A stretch of 64,000 nt of DNA from Entomortierella parvispora (lineage: Eukaryota > Mortierellomycota > Mortierellomycetes > Mortierellales > Mortierellaceae), in contig OY752142.1 in assembly GCA_963573315.1 (NCBI GenBank), positions 744,001-808,000 of the forward strand, read 5' to 3'. The position numbers and the translations under genes are program-made. This document shows positions 25,401 through 34,963 of this stretch, piece after piece (positions within the stretch are counted from its first letter, which is position 1; each line of letters starts with the position of its first letter). Under the pieces are notes generated by a model that was not told the origin of the DNA, ran no database searches, and was given only the letters and a program-made list of their open reading frames with translations.

Positions 25401-25867
25401 CCTCCTTTGGTGCTCACAGACGGATGATGATGGGCAAAGACGGTGGCTACGAGTCGTCGTCCATGTCCTCGTCCGTGGGAGGTCGTTCACCGTCGCCCTT
25501 TGGCCCCATGTTTGGATCTTCTTTCGCGGCGGCTCGATCGACTGCGGCCTTGCACTCGGCCCTGATGGCGTCCATGTCCTCGACCAGTGCTGTCTCCAAT
25601 ACCTCCTCCTCCTCGACGTCGCTCCGCTTCTCGTCCGTGTCGCCTTCACAGGGTCGAGATTCCAGGAATCGCAACAAGACTCCATTGCAACATCAGCGAC
25701 AACAGCCAATTACGCTTGGCACAAGTTCGGCTTCCTCATGGATGAGCATGAACACTGGTAGCCTCATCTCGGCCTTGTCCTTTACGGTGCCGACCTATAG
25801 TTTTGAAGAGGATTACTCTAATCCTTTTGTCAACACAAGTCGCGAAGAAACCCTCGTGACAATGTGA
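22493..25867 (+). CDS. KAR9: Kar9-like cortical/spindle-positioning protein
   Basis: A single exon encodes 1124 residues. The first 650 residues are helical and acidic, beginning with ELERIPLPYKTLYHTLVF, then LLTWIQAALALLDTVAES, and further helical segments such as ILEQWSRLRKIIGELSGSV and LLSLQIDTLQKSYPE. This arrangement fits the Kar9 family, which links microtubule plus ends (through Bim1/EB1) to myosin V and the cortex to orient the spindle. From about residue 530 the protein is Ser/Pro-rich and disordered, with a basic, Ser-rich C-terminus, which suits EB1 and phospho-regulation. The frame stays open for 128 codons upstream of this ATG (to 22109), but that part is low-complexity. I chose 22493 because the protein-like sequence begins there. 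The family call rests on overall pattern, not on a short diagnostic motif. Confidence 0.72.
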   Translation: MPSTSQLRLDGLSEVTELERIPLPYKTLYHTLVFKNDMPVDLLQERHRSGSEQLLTWIQAALALLDTVAESSHHQRQDLDNDEKEEQDEELESEIQDVVSGFGQYEPTIESSIEILLQLEECVADRLSTRSPSDSISLLVGQDILNPASTSKPLPLEQAVHISPAIETILEQWSRLRKIIGELSGSVREHQRLRDGILNVKSISEQTRQASGILGKCLQAIATDKQRTSELTLSLAQGEQSSKEHLSQSNVYSSGSCQSSTASLSRVGTLYLGVDSNDMLELDSRIGLLSLQIDTLQKSYPECTRTHRIKTLKAHRRDLLPPTQPKASGTIAEKKQCIWVLYQELLGQWDDLRTGKEQLWKDLEECDRWRVRIEKMAKQIESMLDPVEIFYKMCSNMLSNLDHQSTITAAIPASPKGSSSPKSVKSSPRSVTSRKSASFAGSVAGSAPASPKSIKSTSTVTAATKTQAADDEDVSEAINLETLWSTIQELDEKQTMVAPAIENMFWVQEGEIQHRSKTSAFSPTTPTTAVDRSVPPPSFAQVMQLPSPLPVDSSPLYPNIEMLERQRHLKGRWSNLKTSLDAVGVRLHTHHTTMKEKANEEERLALARKDEAENRTLVGSGNSIDGQGWRSPSSPNSSTLRRSGTAPHTPRSPPSPNWNPSARFLRGKLVSSQSMDSTAAVRKYMLIKSDKPQWEKPRPWCPSVSLSSPGMPGFPLQTSSWGYFYVGPSTNEENFGELVATPAPRPKPAPPPAVTKPAKSSKILDRPPFSPGGNRGYTALTKPRSPPMPARSMSVAGGDFKSRCMSPGSNPGGPGGNRNRLRRSNSINQLQGQSKNSNGVTSPSRQEQNNAGSKNNTGSNNKNNGAESRRNSSQTQQGGAWASRRTSISSCSSEGETIREFVAASRRGSSSSSCGGALSGYGSGYNSHKSGYRSSRGSLPPFGKHGLTPLTTLNDSTSSLESMISSSFSSSFGAHRRMMMGKDGGYESSSMSSSVGGRSPSPFGPMFGSSFAAARSTAALHSALMASMSSTSAVSNTSSSSTSLRFSSVSPSQGRDSRNRNKTPLQHQRQQPITLGTSSASSWMSMNTGSLISALSFTVPTYSFEEDYSNPFVNTSREETLVTM

Positions 25868-26063
25868 GAATAGTTCGTTCTTTGCCTCATGTACAGAGAC
25901 CTCACCTCATACCCCCTGCCTTCGAAGCAATCATCTCATCCACAAATATACCATATTCAATACAAGAATAAAACTCACATCATAGATATCTACAATGGGT
26001 CTTTGTCTTTGCTGCTTCCTTGAGTTTATTCACCACTGTACGATAGATCGTATGATGACTTTC
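25868..26063. other. Convergent 3' region between KAR9 and the SR-rich gene
   Basis: It holds both 3' UTRs. The + strand has AATAAAAC at 25966-25973, a probable KAR9 polyadenylation signal. Confidence 0.45.
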
Positions 26064-27627
26064 TCATTCATATCGAACTCCCTTCCGTCCAGCGTCAAGA
26101 CCCATTCTTCGGAGCTTGTCAGCCTCGACACGTTCATGTTGAACACGTCTCAGTTCCTGAAGCTGGCTCTGGGTCATCATGATCTGACTTTGCGAAGCAT
26201 TGGCGTTCATCTTTCTCCTGTCCCGCTGTTTCAACCTCAACTGCTCCTCATCATTCATCAGGTTAACGACGCCTTGTTGGTCCGAGGGCAAAGGCTCGCC
26301 CATGCGAATCGCACGTTGCCGATCCTCCCATTTCTGCAAGTTGTAGAACTTCTCGTGTGGCATCGTCACAGTATTGTAATCTTCCATGAATCCAAGGAAA
26401 TGCTCCTTCATCTTGCTCTGAGGGATTGTCTCTGGGTTCATGTTCTTGACTTCCATGATCCATGCCTGAAACTCATTTTCTTTGTTCCACATACTAATAG
26501 ATGTTAAATAAGAGTCGATAATAAAGAATGTTTGAGGTGACCGAAAATAACATAATAAGACTGACCAGACCTCAGCTCAGAACAATGACATGTTGAAAAA
26601 CAACACGCAAGCGACAACTTACTCGGCAGGAGTGAGGATACCATAGGTTCCGTATTCCTTGGAAGCATGGCTCTTCTTTTCCTTTTTGCTCTTCTATCAA
26701 TCCATCATGGAAATCCAGGAACATATGTCAGTAATGAAATGGATACGAGAAAAGACGATTCTTTCTGGTTTGATCCGGTTTTGATGTACCTTCTTGTCCT
26801 TCTTCCTGTCCTTTCTATCCTTCTTCTTCCTGCTACTGCTGCCGCTGCTGTGCCTCCTCCTCTTACGATCACGATCTGATTCTGATCCCGAGGAAGAATC
26901 ACTGTCGCTAGAGTCGTCTGTTGAACTATACGATCTGGATCTGGAGCGACGCGAACGTTTGCTGCTGCTACTACTCTTATAACTCCTGCTGCTGCTTCCC
27001 CCGCCATGTCGTGATGATCGGTGGCGGTGATGGCGACTGGATCTCGACCTGGACCTTGATCTTGACTTTGATCTAGATCTTGAGCGAGAGTCCCTCCTGG
27101 ACGATCTATGGCCACGAGAATGACGACTACATGGATCCGAAAAAACAAGAGATCATTAGTAACTGCACATTTTCGGAGTCATTCTTGATACATAGGTGCT
27201 TTCTCCCTGTATTATAGCTTTTTCTTTACCTTGACCTATCCCGACTCACAGATCGACTCCTGCTACGGCGACCACTACTCCTGCTTGACTTGTTGTCCTG
27301 GCGGTGTCGAGAAGATCGACTCTGTCGGTCGGTGGACCTTGATCGAGATCTAGATCTGGATCGGTTGGACCTGGATGACGGCGCAGAAGCACGTTTTTCT
27401 GATGGGGATCGAGAGCGAGGTGAACGAGGGCGTCGAGAGGGCGAGGGCGTCCTGTTGCCTGCTGGTGATGCTGCATTGCGACGAGTCGACGAGCGAGGAC
27501 TGGTAGATCTCGAGCGAGATCTCGTGGCTCTTGGTGAGGGCGATCGCTTGCGGGCTGGAGAAGGTGATCTCCTGTCCCTGGGTGAGAGTGATCGACCTCT
27601 GGCGTGTGAACTTCCTGAATCAGACAT
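26064..27627 (-). CDS. SR-rich nuclear protein with conserved C-terminal helical domain
   Basis: Four exons join in frame (27230-27627, 26790-27126, 26623-26693, 26064-26493) to give 411 residues. The first 245 residues are almost entirely Ser/Arg with SP and RS repeats, then Ser/Asp and Lys runs, as in splicing-related RS proteins. The C-terminal part, from about residue 255, is a conserved-looking domain: KEYGTYGILTPAD, WNKENEFQAWIMEVKNMNPE, KMKEHFLGFMEDYNTVTMPH and KFYNLQKWEDRQ, followed by a charged helix. I remember similar sequences in uncharacterised eukaryotic nuclear proteins, but cannot name the family. A role in pre-mRNA processing is inferred from the RS region. It lies head-to-tail with DFG10. 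Confidence 0.8.
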
Positions 27628-27754
27628 TTGGATGGTGGTTGATGTAGAGAAATGAACAAACATGGGTGCATGATGCGAGCGATGCGACCACAAAAAAAGG
27701 AACAGGGACCAGTCACGTGCTCTGGCTTCATTGCACCGCATTTGACGCGCCTTT

Positions 27755-27778
27755 CATTTTTTTTTTTTTTTTTTTTTT
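27755..27778. repeat. Poly-T tract
   Basis: A run of about 22 T lies between the SR-rich gene start and the DFG10 stop. It could be a promoter poly(dA:dT) element for the SR-rich gene. Confidence 0.5.
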
Positions 27779-27785
27779 GTTTTCC

Positions 27786-28889
27786 TCAGTAGAAACAAGG
27801 GACAAGAATTGCGCGTGTCCTTGCCTGTTTGGAGGATCCAACGGCCTTCTTACTCTTTGTATCCACCGCTTGCTTGTGATATTGCTCGCCAAACTGAGCC
27901 CGGTACCACTGGTCCGTCTCTCTCGCCACAATGCCAAGGTTGATCACGACCCAAATCCAAGCAATAAGCATCGTCGGTGCGCTGCTCCGAGCACTCGCCA
28001 TCAGATACATGCCAAGGTAGAGCACCATCTCAGCCGAGTAATGGGGTGCGACCATGTATTGGAACCAATCTCCGAACGGGACCTTGTACTCTGTAGAAGT
28101 GTTTGCTGATGAAGAACTGAAGTCTGTGGAGGCAGCAGTCGGGGCTCGCAAGTTGGCCAGGATCACATGGCAATTGAACTGGTGTAAGGATCCCCAAAGA
28201 AAGAGTACCAGTCCAAGCATGCACTGGAGGACTCCTGCTGTCGAGAGTATTGAACGATCGTCGGTGCTGCCTATCGCCCATGCTTCATACGCGTCCACCC
28301 AGACAGTTGGAGCCATGGCGGAATAAAAGGTCATTCCTACAATGTAATGTCCGACGTGTAGCGTTGCCTTGGGAGAAGGTCTCTCAATGAACTGAGACTC
28401 GTACCATCGTCGGATCGTCTGAATAAAGTAGCAGACCATAACCAGTACGGTCTCTGAAGGGGGGATCCAGCCCGCCGCTACCGTCACCTTTGGGGGTGTC
28501 ATGATACCAAGAAAGCTCAAGAGATGAAGAAGACTAAAGTACGGATAGTAGCTGGCGCTCCAATGGCCTGGTTTCGCCATAGTAGTGAACAAGTGGAGGT
28601 CTACCGAAAGATAGATCATCCAGAGTGGTGCCAGGACATAAAAATGGGAAAACCAGGTCTTGGGGACTCTGAGAGAGTTCAATATCTGCACAAAGCGACG
28701 GCTGTCTTTGACTACGCCCTTGGTGGTACCATCTGGCGAGGGTTTTGACGTCGAGTTGGCTGGGGCGTCGAGTTTGCCGTAGGTGAGAATCGAATTGCGG
28801 AGGGCTGGTAATGTGCCAGCCAGGATGGCAATGGAGATTATGAGAATGTAGTAAAGCTGAGTGAGCTGTGAAAAGGAAGGCGGGTGCAT
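27786..28889 (-). CDS. DFG10: Polyprenol reductase (SRD5A3/Dfg10 family)
   Basis: This ER enzyme reduces the alpha-isoprene unit of polyprenol (directly or via polyprenal) in dolichol synthesis and so supports N-glycosylation. A single exon encodes 367 residues, the expected size. Hydrophobic segments start with YYILIISIAILAGTL, and others lie around FYVLAPLWMIYL, VLVMVCYFIQTI, GVLQCMLGLVLFLWG and LIAWIWVVINLGIVA. The steroid-reductase C-terminal domain shows FQYMVAPHYSAEMVLYLG, whose His-Tyr-x-x-Glu pattern is diagnostic, then an ETDQWYRAQFG stretch and a terminal aromatic RAILVPCFY. The ETxxWY pattern corresponds to the NADPH-binding side of the family. It is divergent from the acyl-CoA dehydrogenase gene with about 290 bases between starts. 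Confidence 0.9.
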   Translation of the reverse strand: MHPPSFSQLTQLYYILIISIAILAGTLPALRNSILTYGKLDAPANSTSKPSPDGTTKGVVKDSRRFVQILNSLRVPKTWFSHFYVLAPLWMIYLSVDLHLFTTMAKPGHWSASYYPYFSLLHLLSFLGIMTPPKVTVAAGWIPPSETVLVMVCYFIQTIRRWYESQFIERPSPKATLHVGHYIVGMTFYSAMAPTVWVDAYEAWAIGSTDDRSILSTAGVLQCMLGLVLFLWGSLHQFNCHVILANLRAPTAASTDFSSSSANTSTEYKVPFGDWFQYMVAPHYSAEMVLYLGMYLMASARSSAPTMLIAWIWVVINLGIVARETDQWYRAQFGEQYHKQAVDTKSKKAVGSSKQARTRAILVPCFY

Positions 28890-29179
28890 CCTCGATTGGA
28901 GGATGAAGGAGAATGCGGATTAGGAGAGTGAATGAATTGGACGGATGGATCAATGGACAAACGACGCGAAGGGCCGAAGGGCGGAGCCATCAAAAGAAAG
29001 AGAAAGGCGATCGGCTCGTGTGTGACATTTCATTCGCCCGAGGAGAAAGGGGGACAAAGCGGGGGTGGCAGGTTCAACGGTGCGTGAGAGCGCTTTTCTT
29101 TCCTCTCTCTTCTTTTCCTGCTGCTTTTCTCTTTCTTCTCCACAATCCATCCCATCCCTGCTCCACAACGATAACAAAC

Positions 29180-30976
29180 ATGACCTCCATCTTTGAAGTC
29201 TCGCCTCGCTGCCAAGAACTGCAGCACAAGCTCACAGACTTTGTCGAGGTGTGGCAGCTGACCCTTTGTTTATTACCATCCACCATCGATTACCTCTGCA
29301 CTCTTCTCACGCTACCCACGCTTCCTTCGCACACCTCTCCTAGAATGATTGTCTACCAGCTGAAGAGATATATGAAAGCCAAGTCGGCCAAGGCGACCAG
29401 CGCTGGAAGGTATTGATAACGCCTGTATAATTGTTCTCTCAGGGAGTCGTCTCAAGAACCTAACAAAACCCGTCTGTTTTGCAGGTGATCCCTCCCATCA
29501 TGGAAGAGCTCAAGGCCAAAGCACGCTCTCTCGGTCTCTGGAACCTCTTCTTGCACAAAGGTTACCCAGAAGGCCCAGGCCTCACCAACCTCGAATACGC
29601 AACTCTTTGCGAAATCACTGGTCGAGCTCCCCGCGTTGCTCCCGAGGTAACACGACTACATACACATACTCTCTGTCTTGTTTCCCTGCATCAATCAATG
29701 ACCTGGCCCAAATTCTTACCGTTTGCTTTCCCACCTTCATGTTAATTACTAGGCCCTCAATTGTTCGGCACCCGATACTGGCAACATGGAAGTCTTTGCC
29801 AAATACGGTACTCCCGCTCAGAAACAAAAGTACCTTGTGCCGCTCATGAATGGCGAGATCCGGTCCGCCTTTGCAATGACCGAAATCGCCGTCTCGTCCT
29901 CGGATGCGACCAACATTGAGACTCGTATCGAACGCGTGGGCGATCATTACATCATCAATGGCCACAAGTGGTGGATTTCAGGAGCAGGCGATCCTCGCTG
30001 CAAAGTGTTCTTGGTCATGGGCAAGAGTGATCCCAACAACGAGAGTCAGTACCGACAACAGTCGATTGTGATTGTCCCTGCGGATACGCCTGGCGTCCAG
30101 GTGGTGAGACCTATGACAGTCTTTGGATATGATGATGCACCCGAGGGACACTGCGAGGTCAAGTTTGTGAACGTCAAAGTCCCAGTCGAGAACATCATTG
30201 CTGGAGAAGGCCGAGGATTTGAGGTGATTCAAGGACGACTTGGACCTGGTCGTATTCACCACTGGTAACAAAGAGAGATCACTCGTATATTTTGTTTCTG
30301 CATCTTGGTCGACTGTGGTCACTAACACTGCCAAAAAAAAATGGCCTTGTCGTCCCCGTAGCATGCGAGCCATTGGAATGGCAGAGCGCACTCTGGACTT
30401 GATGATTGCTCGTGTCACAGACCCATCTCGTCGCACGTTTGGTCGAATCTTGGCGCGACATGGCACCGTGGCCGCAGATGTGGCCAAGATTCGCATTGAT
30501 ATCAATGCTTCGCGCCTGATGGTTCTTGCAGCTGCAGACAAGATTGACAAGATCAATGCCAAAGGCGCCCTTCGCGACATTGCCATGGCCAAAGTCTTGG
30601 TCCCAAATATGCTACAAAAGACTATTGATCTAGCAATCCAGGCTTTTGGAGCTGCAGGTGTCAGTCAGGACTTTCCTTTGGCTAGATTTCATGCCGCAGC
30701 TCGGTCCTTGCGAATCGCAGACGGTAAATACAATAGATGAGGAACAAAGAAGAGGGTCGCGATGTTGCTGAGAATGACAGGAGAGACTCGACCAGCTTGC
30801 TCGCGAAAAGTGTCTAACTTATTCGTTTTTTTTTTTTGAAAAAAAAAGGTCCCGATGAGGTCCACATTCAGCAGTTGGCTCGATTCGAACTCTTCCGAGG
30901 CGATAGTATTCGTGAAAAGTATGAGGCGATCAAGGCTAGGAGCGCTCAAATTTACGCCAACAACTCCAAGCTCTAG
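29180..30976 (+). CDS. Acyl-CoA dehydrogenase (ACAD10/ACAD11-like)
   Basis: A flavoenzyme that removes hydrogens from the alpha and beta carbons of acyl-CoA, feeding beta-oxidation. Six exons join in frame (29180-29248, 29344-29409, 29485-29646, 29753-30264, 30362-30723, 30849-30976), giving 432 residues, near the family norm. The small second exon encodes [12 protein letters not shown]. Family signatures are [38 protein letters not shown], the FAD-binding [17 protein letters not shown] (the usual Pro of TEP is Ala here), [10 protein letters not shown], and the C-terminal [17 protein letters not shown]. The sequence is closest in style to the ACAD10/11 branch, which handles long or 4-hydroxy acyl-CoAs. 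No mitochondrial leader is evident; these enzymes may be peroxisomal or mitochondrial in fungi. It ends without an obvious SKL, although the last residues are NSKL. Confidence 0.9.
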
Positions 30977-31063
30977 GAACACCTTATTAAAGCAGGTTTT
31001 GTTATAATTCCATAATGATGTATTAATATTTTTTGCATTTGGGAAGGTCTATACGGTTCTATA

Positions 31064-31447
31064 TCATGCTGGTGCGTTTTTGCACCAACCGGATGCGGTA
31101 GGGTACATATAACATGTGGTTTGACCAATGTCACTGGTGTAGGTGCCACTGACGGAGCCCAGATCATTTAATGCACAGAAACCAACGGAAGTCAAAGCGT
31201 TTCGTGCCATGTCCTCATATGTGAGCTCTGTTGCGTTGGCATGGTACATTGTGACAATGGTTGCTAGGCCGTATGTGATAGTCACTCTCCCATTGACTGG
31301 TATAACTGGAACCGTTTGGTTGTTTAGGTGATTAGATATGAGCGTCAACGTATCTTCCACAACGGCGCCTGGATACGGATGGCAAATTCCATCCCTTCCA
31401 GCAGCTGCCAGCGCTGGGATCGACAACAGGATCCAGAGACGTACCAT
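31064..31447 (-). CDS. Small secreted cysteine-containing protein
   Basis: A single exon encodes 127 residues. The N-terminus MVRLWILLSIPALAAAG is a clear signal peptide with cleavage expected near residue 16. The mature part is about 110 residues with four Cys (in ICHPYP, GFCALND, TTCYMY and GWCKNA), which could form two disulphides, and two N-glycosylation sites (NNQT and HANAT). No known domain is recognised. Size and cysteine content resemble small secreted fungal proteins, but with no data on expression I do not call it an effector. Confidence 0.7.
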   Translation of the reverse strand: MVRLWILLSIPALAAAGRDGICHPYPGAVVEDTLTLISNHLNNQTVPVIPVNGRVTITYGLATIVTMYHANATELTYEDMARNALTSVGFCALNDLGSVSGTYTSDIGQTTCYMYPTASGWCKNAPA

Positions 31448-32275
31448 TTCTTTTTTTCTTTGCCTAGCAGACTGGTGAGACGTATCTTGGGTGGAAGAGA
31501 TTATCTTCGCTAAAACAAGATTGTGAGATAAAACCTTGATGAGTGTATGAATGAGCTATAAAAACAAGGTGAGGATTGATGCTAGAACAGCAGCTTACAT
31601 GGCTAGTACAGAAAGGGTATCAATAGGTCGTCTTTGCACTTGTATATTGCTGGAATTGTGGCCGAACTGAAGTGGACTGGGACAGGAAATGATTGTATGT
31701 GCTGGAGTTGCCGTTGGAAGAGCGTCTCGACTTTAAATACGGGACGAGGATTTCAGATCAAAAGGGAAAAAGGGCTGCGCCGGGGGTCGTTACTCACTTG
31801 GAAAGCTTCAGGGGCAAAAGGGGGGAAAAGGAGAGCTGGAGACCACCATAGTTATTCAGGGTGCCAGGACACAGCATTCGAATCTTCAAGGAGAGGTCGA
31901 TGAAAGGACAATGCAAATCCAAAAAAAGAAGGGTGGAACGGTACTGTCAACCCCAAGTTTTTGGCCTCAACTGTCCTGCAGCTGGTCAAAAAAAAACCAA
32001 AAACTTCGGTTTGACAGTACTAATTAGAAACAGGAAAGGCAAAATAACAGGGAGGTTACAAAATACTCGAGAGTAGGCCTCTGATGAGAAAACCATCTAA
32101 TTGTAAGAATATTTGCTGAATAGAGCCTTTGAACCCTCAATGAAGTAAACTGCCAAACGTTTTCATCCTTCGAGTTCAATTGCTGTCATACGGACGAATT
32201 GTTAACAGTGAGATATCCACCATTTTCTGTAAAAGGTTCTGATATTTATTTTCCAAGCACTATTCTTTTCTCTTT
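31448..32275. other. Intergenic with hairpin element
   Basis: This region contains the hairpin listed separately and no supportable gene. On the + strand a TATAAAAA occurs at 31557-31564. It holds the promoter of the secreted-protein gene and the 3' UTR of the coiled-coil gene. Confidence 0.4.
31941..32020. mobile_element. Short imperfect hairpin, MITE-like
   Basis: Two 24-base arms face each other: GTACTGTCAACCCCAAGTTT continuing TTGG, and the reverse complement of CCAAAAACTTCGGTTTGACA continuing GTAC. They match at 22 of 24 positions around a loop of about 32 bases that contains an A-run. The arms begin and end next to TA, the target duplication of Tc1/mariner elements. The whole unit is only 80 bases, so it is a non-autonomous relic, or else a structured RNA or terminator. 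Copies elsewhere in the genome would settle it. Confidence 0.45.
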
Positions 32276-34963
32276 CTATCGGTTCAACATCCTTCGGACA
32301 TCTGCCTTCAGCTGATCTGACTCGCTAAGGGCCTGGTCCACAGATCGTGCAACGGTCGAGATACTTGAGTTGGCTCTTGTCTGCGCCTCTTGACTCGCGG
32401 CAGTTACCACTGCATTGGGTACCCCCGCCTGCAAAGCCTGTGTTCTTGCACTTCCAATCGCAGATGCCGCCATGGACCTAGACCTCAACGAAGTCTTGGA
32501 CACCGCCGTGTTACCCCGAGCGCCAATGCCGGTCGTGTTTGAAGGCAATCCTGCTGCAATAGGAGTCCTTAACGTCGAGGCTGCACTCAATCTAGAAGAC
32601 GGATCCGAAGGCATGGCAGCGCTGCTGGTGTGTCGACCAGTGCCTACAGCACCGACCAGTGAGCTTGTCGTTGCGCTGACGCCCTGCGCTGTTTGTGAGA
32701 GCGTACGGCTCAAGAAAGGCTTCATGTTCGAGACCAAATCTGTGAACGACTCTGTGATGGCCCCCACTGCCAAGGTCGCCGTCGAGGGGGAAATGGACTG
32801 TTGGAGGGGTGGGGAGGAAATTGCTGTCACGGTTCCGTTGGCGTTGGTCGCGGCGGCGAAATGACTGCCAGATTGACGCGAGAGAGGGTTGCTAGAGTTT
32901 GATCGCATTTTGCTCTCCAAGATGTGCTGCTTCATGGCTGAGGGAGTCATTGGCTGATCAGTACCGAGAAGGTTGCTGTGGTTGGAGGTCGAGATAGGAA
33001 GGATAGACCGACGCTTGGCCGCTGCGGTCGAGACAGGAGTACTAGCCGAGCCTGCCGCCGAAAGGGACTGGAAGCTACGCTGTGGAATTGTTTGGCTTGT
33101 GCGGGGTGAGGACGTCGCACTTCCACTGAGTTGCTGCTGCTGGTTGGAAGCAATTTCAAAGAGCATCTCTGAGTTTGTGCCTGTGGTCACAGCCTCGTGT
33201 AGATCATTAGCTGTCTTGCGCCACTTGTCCTCCCAGTAGATCGAGACTCGTCTCCACTTTTCAATCTGGTTCTGAAGCTCCAACTTCATAAAGTCCTTTT
33301 CCATCCTCAGCTTTCTGTTCCAGTCCTGGGCCTTGGCTTTATCTGCCCTCTCCTTTTCAACCTGGGTGTTTTGCTCCTCCTGTATCTTTTCCATCAAGAC
33401 TCTGAACTCGGATCTCAAGGTTGTAACGGTGGGCGACTTGATGGGATCGTTGTTGTTGAAGGACTTGATGCCGAGCAACATGGATCGGAAATGAGTCAAT
33501 TGAGCCTGCAACTCGTTGTTTTTGCGCTTCAAAGTGTTGGCCAACGACTTTGCTCCGATACATTGGACTTGGATATCCATAAAGTGCTGAACCACAGTGT
33601 TGTAGTCAAAGAGGACCGACTCGAGTTCTCGACGGATAGTCTTGAGTAATCCACCATCAACCTTGGCGGAGGCCAATTGCTTCTGGGTCGTGATCAGGAC
33701 GCGATCCTTGGCATCGAATCGAGTCTTGACCAGCTGCATCTCCCGGTCAAGCTTCTGGTTCCTCTCGAGCAACTCCTTGTGCAGGGCCTGGTACTTGGTC
33801 GACTCGATACGAGCCCGGTCCAAGCTGCCCTCAGCTGCCTGCAACTTGTCCTGCAGGTCATACTTCTTGGACTCGAGACTTTCAGCGTGGGCCTCAGAGT
33901 TGGTCAAGGCAACACGGACGTCGTGTAACGTGACCTCGAAAGCCTCAATACGGCGCTGGAGCAAGGAGCAGCCAACCTTGGACATCTCCAGCTCATTTCT
34001 CAGCCTGCGGTTCTCCTTGACGAGCTCCTCCTTGGACAACCCAGAAACGTCAATTGCGGCCGCGTCTGAGTCGCTATAGTCTGTAGAGGTCGAGTTCATG
34101 GTATCCTTGACCATGGCCGCCAGTCTTGAGCGATCTGATTCCAAAGAGTTGAATTGGTCCATCAACCGTCTCTTTTCCTTGTCGGGTCGTGCACCATCCA
34201 ATCCTTCACCTCCGGCCAAAAGAGAGCTTGTTGAGGTCGACAGCAGCTGGTACTGTGCAGACTTGAGCTTCAGTCGGTTCTTGACCATTCTAACCCTCTC
34301 CGCCTTCTTATTCCAGGTCTCTCGGTCTTTCTCCACCTGGGCCAACTTGACCTCGACTCGCTTCTTCTCACCCTCGGTCTCTTCCAGCATCAACTTGAAC
34401 AACTCCTTTTCGGCCTCGGATTCCTCCAGTTGGTTCTGCAACGCGACCAACTCCTTGGCGGGATCCTTGGTCTTTTGGGACAACTCTCTGTTGGCCTTTT
34501 CCAACTGTTCAATCCGTTCCTGACATTCCTTTTCAATCTCGGCCCTGGAAGTCTCGGCATCTCTCAGTTGGGCCTTCATGCGTTTGTTTTCTTGCTCGAC
34601 CAGGTTCAACTTGGCGTCCTGGATCCTTTTCTCGGCCATGACGCGGTCCCAATCTTGCAAGATTTGTTCCCACTCTTCTGTGCCCCGAACTTGAGGGGAA
34701 AAGAGGGAGAGTCTACGGTTTAGTTTCTTGGTCGCGGGTAAATCGTCGACGGCATCTTGAAAGATGTCGGCGGAGGAGCCGTCCTCGTCTCGATCACGGT
34801 CCTCGAGCTTCTCGTCCGTGTCGGTAACCGAGGGCGCGGAGGAGGAGGAAGGCGTGACTTGGTCGAGAACCATGGTCGTGGAGGGTCCATTGGAGAGGAC
34901 GTCGTTCCCGATCGCCAAGATGGCTTCGGACGACGTGACTTCGAGTGGGGTCTCGATTGTCAT
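32276..34963 (-). CDS. Long coiled-coil protein
   Basis: A single exon encodes 895 residues from the ATG at 34963; an upstream in-frame ATG at 35050 would add 29 residues of hydrophobic, basic sequence that looks untranslated. Residues about 100-560 are heptad-rich and highly charged, with segments such as NRELSQKTKDPAKELVALQN and EKELFKLMLEETEGEKKRVE, an extended parallel coiled coil. A conserved-looking stretch follows, with DWNRKLRMEKDFMKLELQNQ and VSIYWEDKWRKTANDLHEA. The last 250 residues are Ser/Thr/Ala-rich and disordered, and the end is KADVRRMLNR. No motor head or other catalytic domain is present. A cytoskeletal or vesicle-tether role is possible, but the family is not recognised. 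Confidence 0.78.
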   Translation of the reverse strand: MTIETPLEVTSSEAILAIGNDVLSNGPSTTMVLDQVTPSSSSAPSVTDTDEKLEDRDRDEDGSSADIFQDAVDDLPATKKLNRRLSLFSPQVRGTEEWEQILQDWDRVMAEKRIQDAKLNLVEQENKRMKAQLRDAETSRAEIEKECQERIEQLEKANRELSQKTKDPAKELVALQNQLEESEAEKELFKLMLEETEGEKKRVEVKLAQVEKDRETWNKKAERVRMVKNRLKLKSAQYQLLSTSTSSLLAGGEGLDGARPDKEKRRLMDQFNSLESDRSRLAAMVKDTMNSTSTDYSDSDAAAIDVSGLSKEELVKENRRLRNELEMSKVGCSLLQRRIEAFEVTLHDVRVALTNSEAHAESLESKKYDLQDKLQAAEGSLDRARIESTKYQALHKELLERNQKLDREMQLVKTRFDAKDRVLITTQKQLASAKVDGGLLKTIRRELESVLFDYNTVVQHFMDIQVQCIGAKSLANTLKRKNNELQAQLTHFRSMLLGIKSFNNNDPIKSPTVTTLRSEFRVLMEKIQEEQNTQVEKERADKAKAQDWNRKLRMEKDFMKLELQNQIEKWRRVSIYWEDKWRKTANDLHEAVTTGTNSEMLFEIASNQQQQLSGSATSSPRTSQTIPQRSFQSLSAAGSASTPVSTAAAKRRSILPISTSNHSNLLGTDQPMTPSAMKQHILESKMRSNSSNPLSRQSGSHFAAATNANGTVTAISSPPLQQSISPSTATLAVGAITESFTDLVSNMKPFLSRTLSQTAQGVSATTSSLVGAVGTGRHTSSAAMPSDPSSRLSAASTLRTPIAAGLPSNTTGIGARGNTAVSKTSLRSRSMAASAIGSARTQALQAGVPNAVVTAASQEAQTRANSSISTVARSVDQALSESDQLKADVRRMLNR

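Noticed and set aside
25332-25709. Antisense ORF inside KAR9
   Set aside because: A shadow of the Ser-rich coding strand, rich in Arg and Thr.
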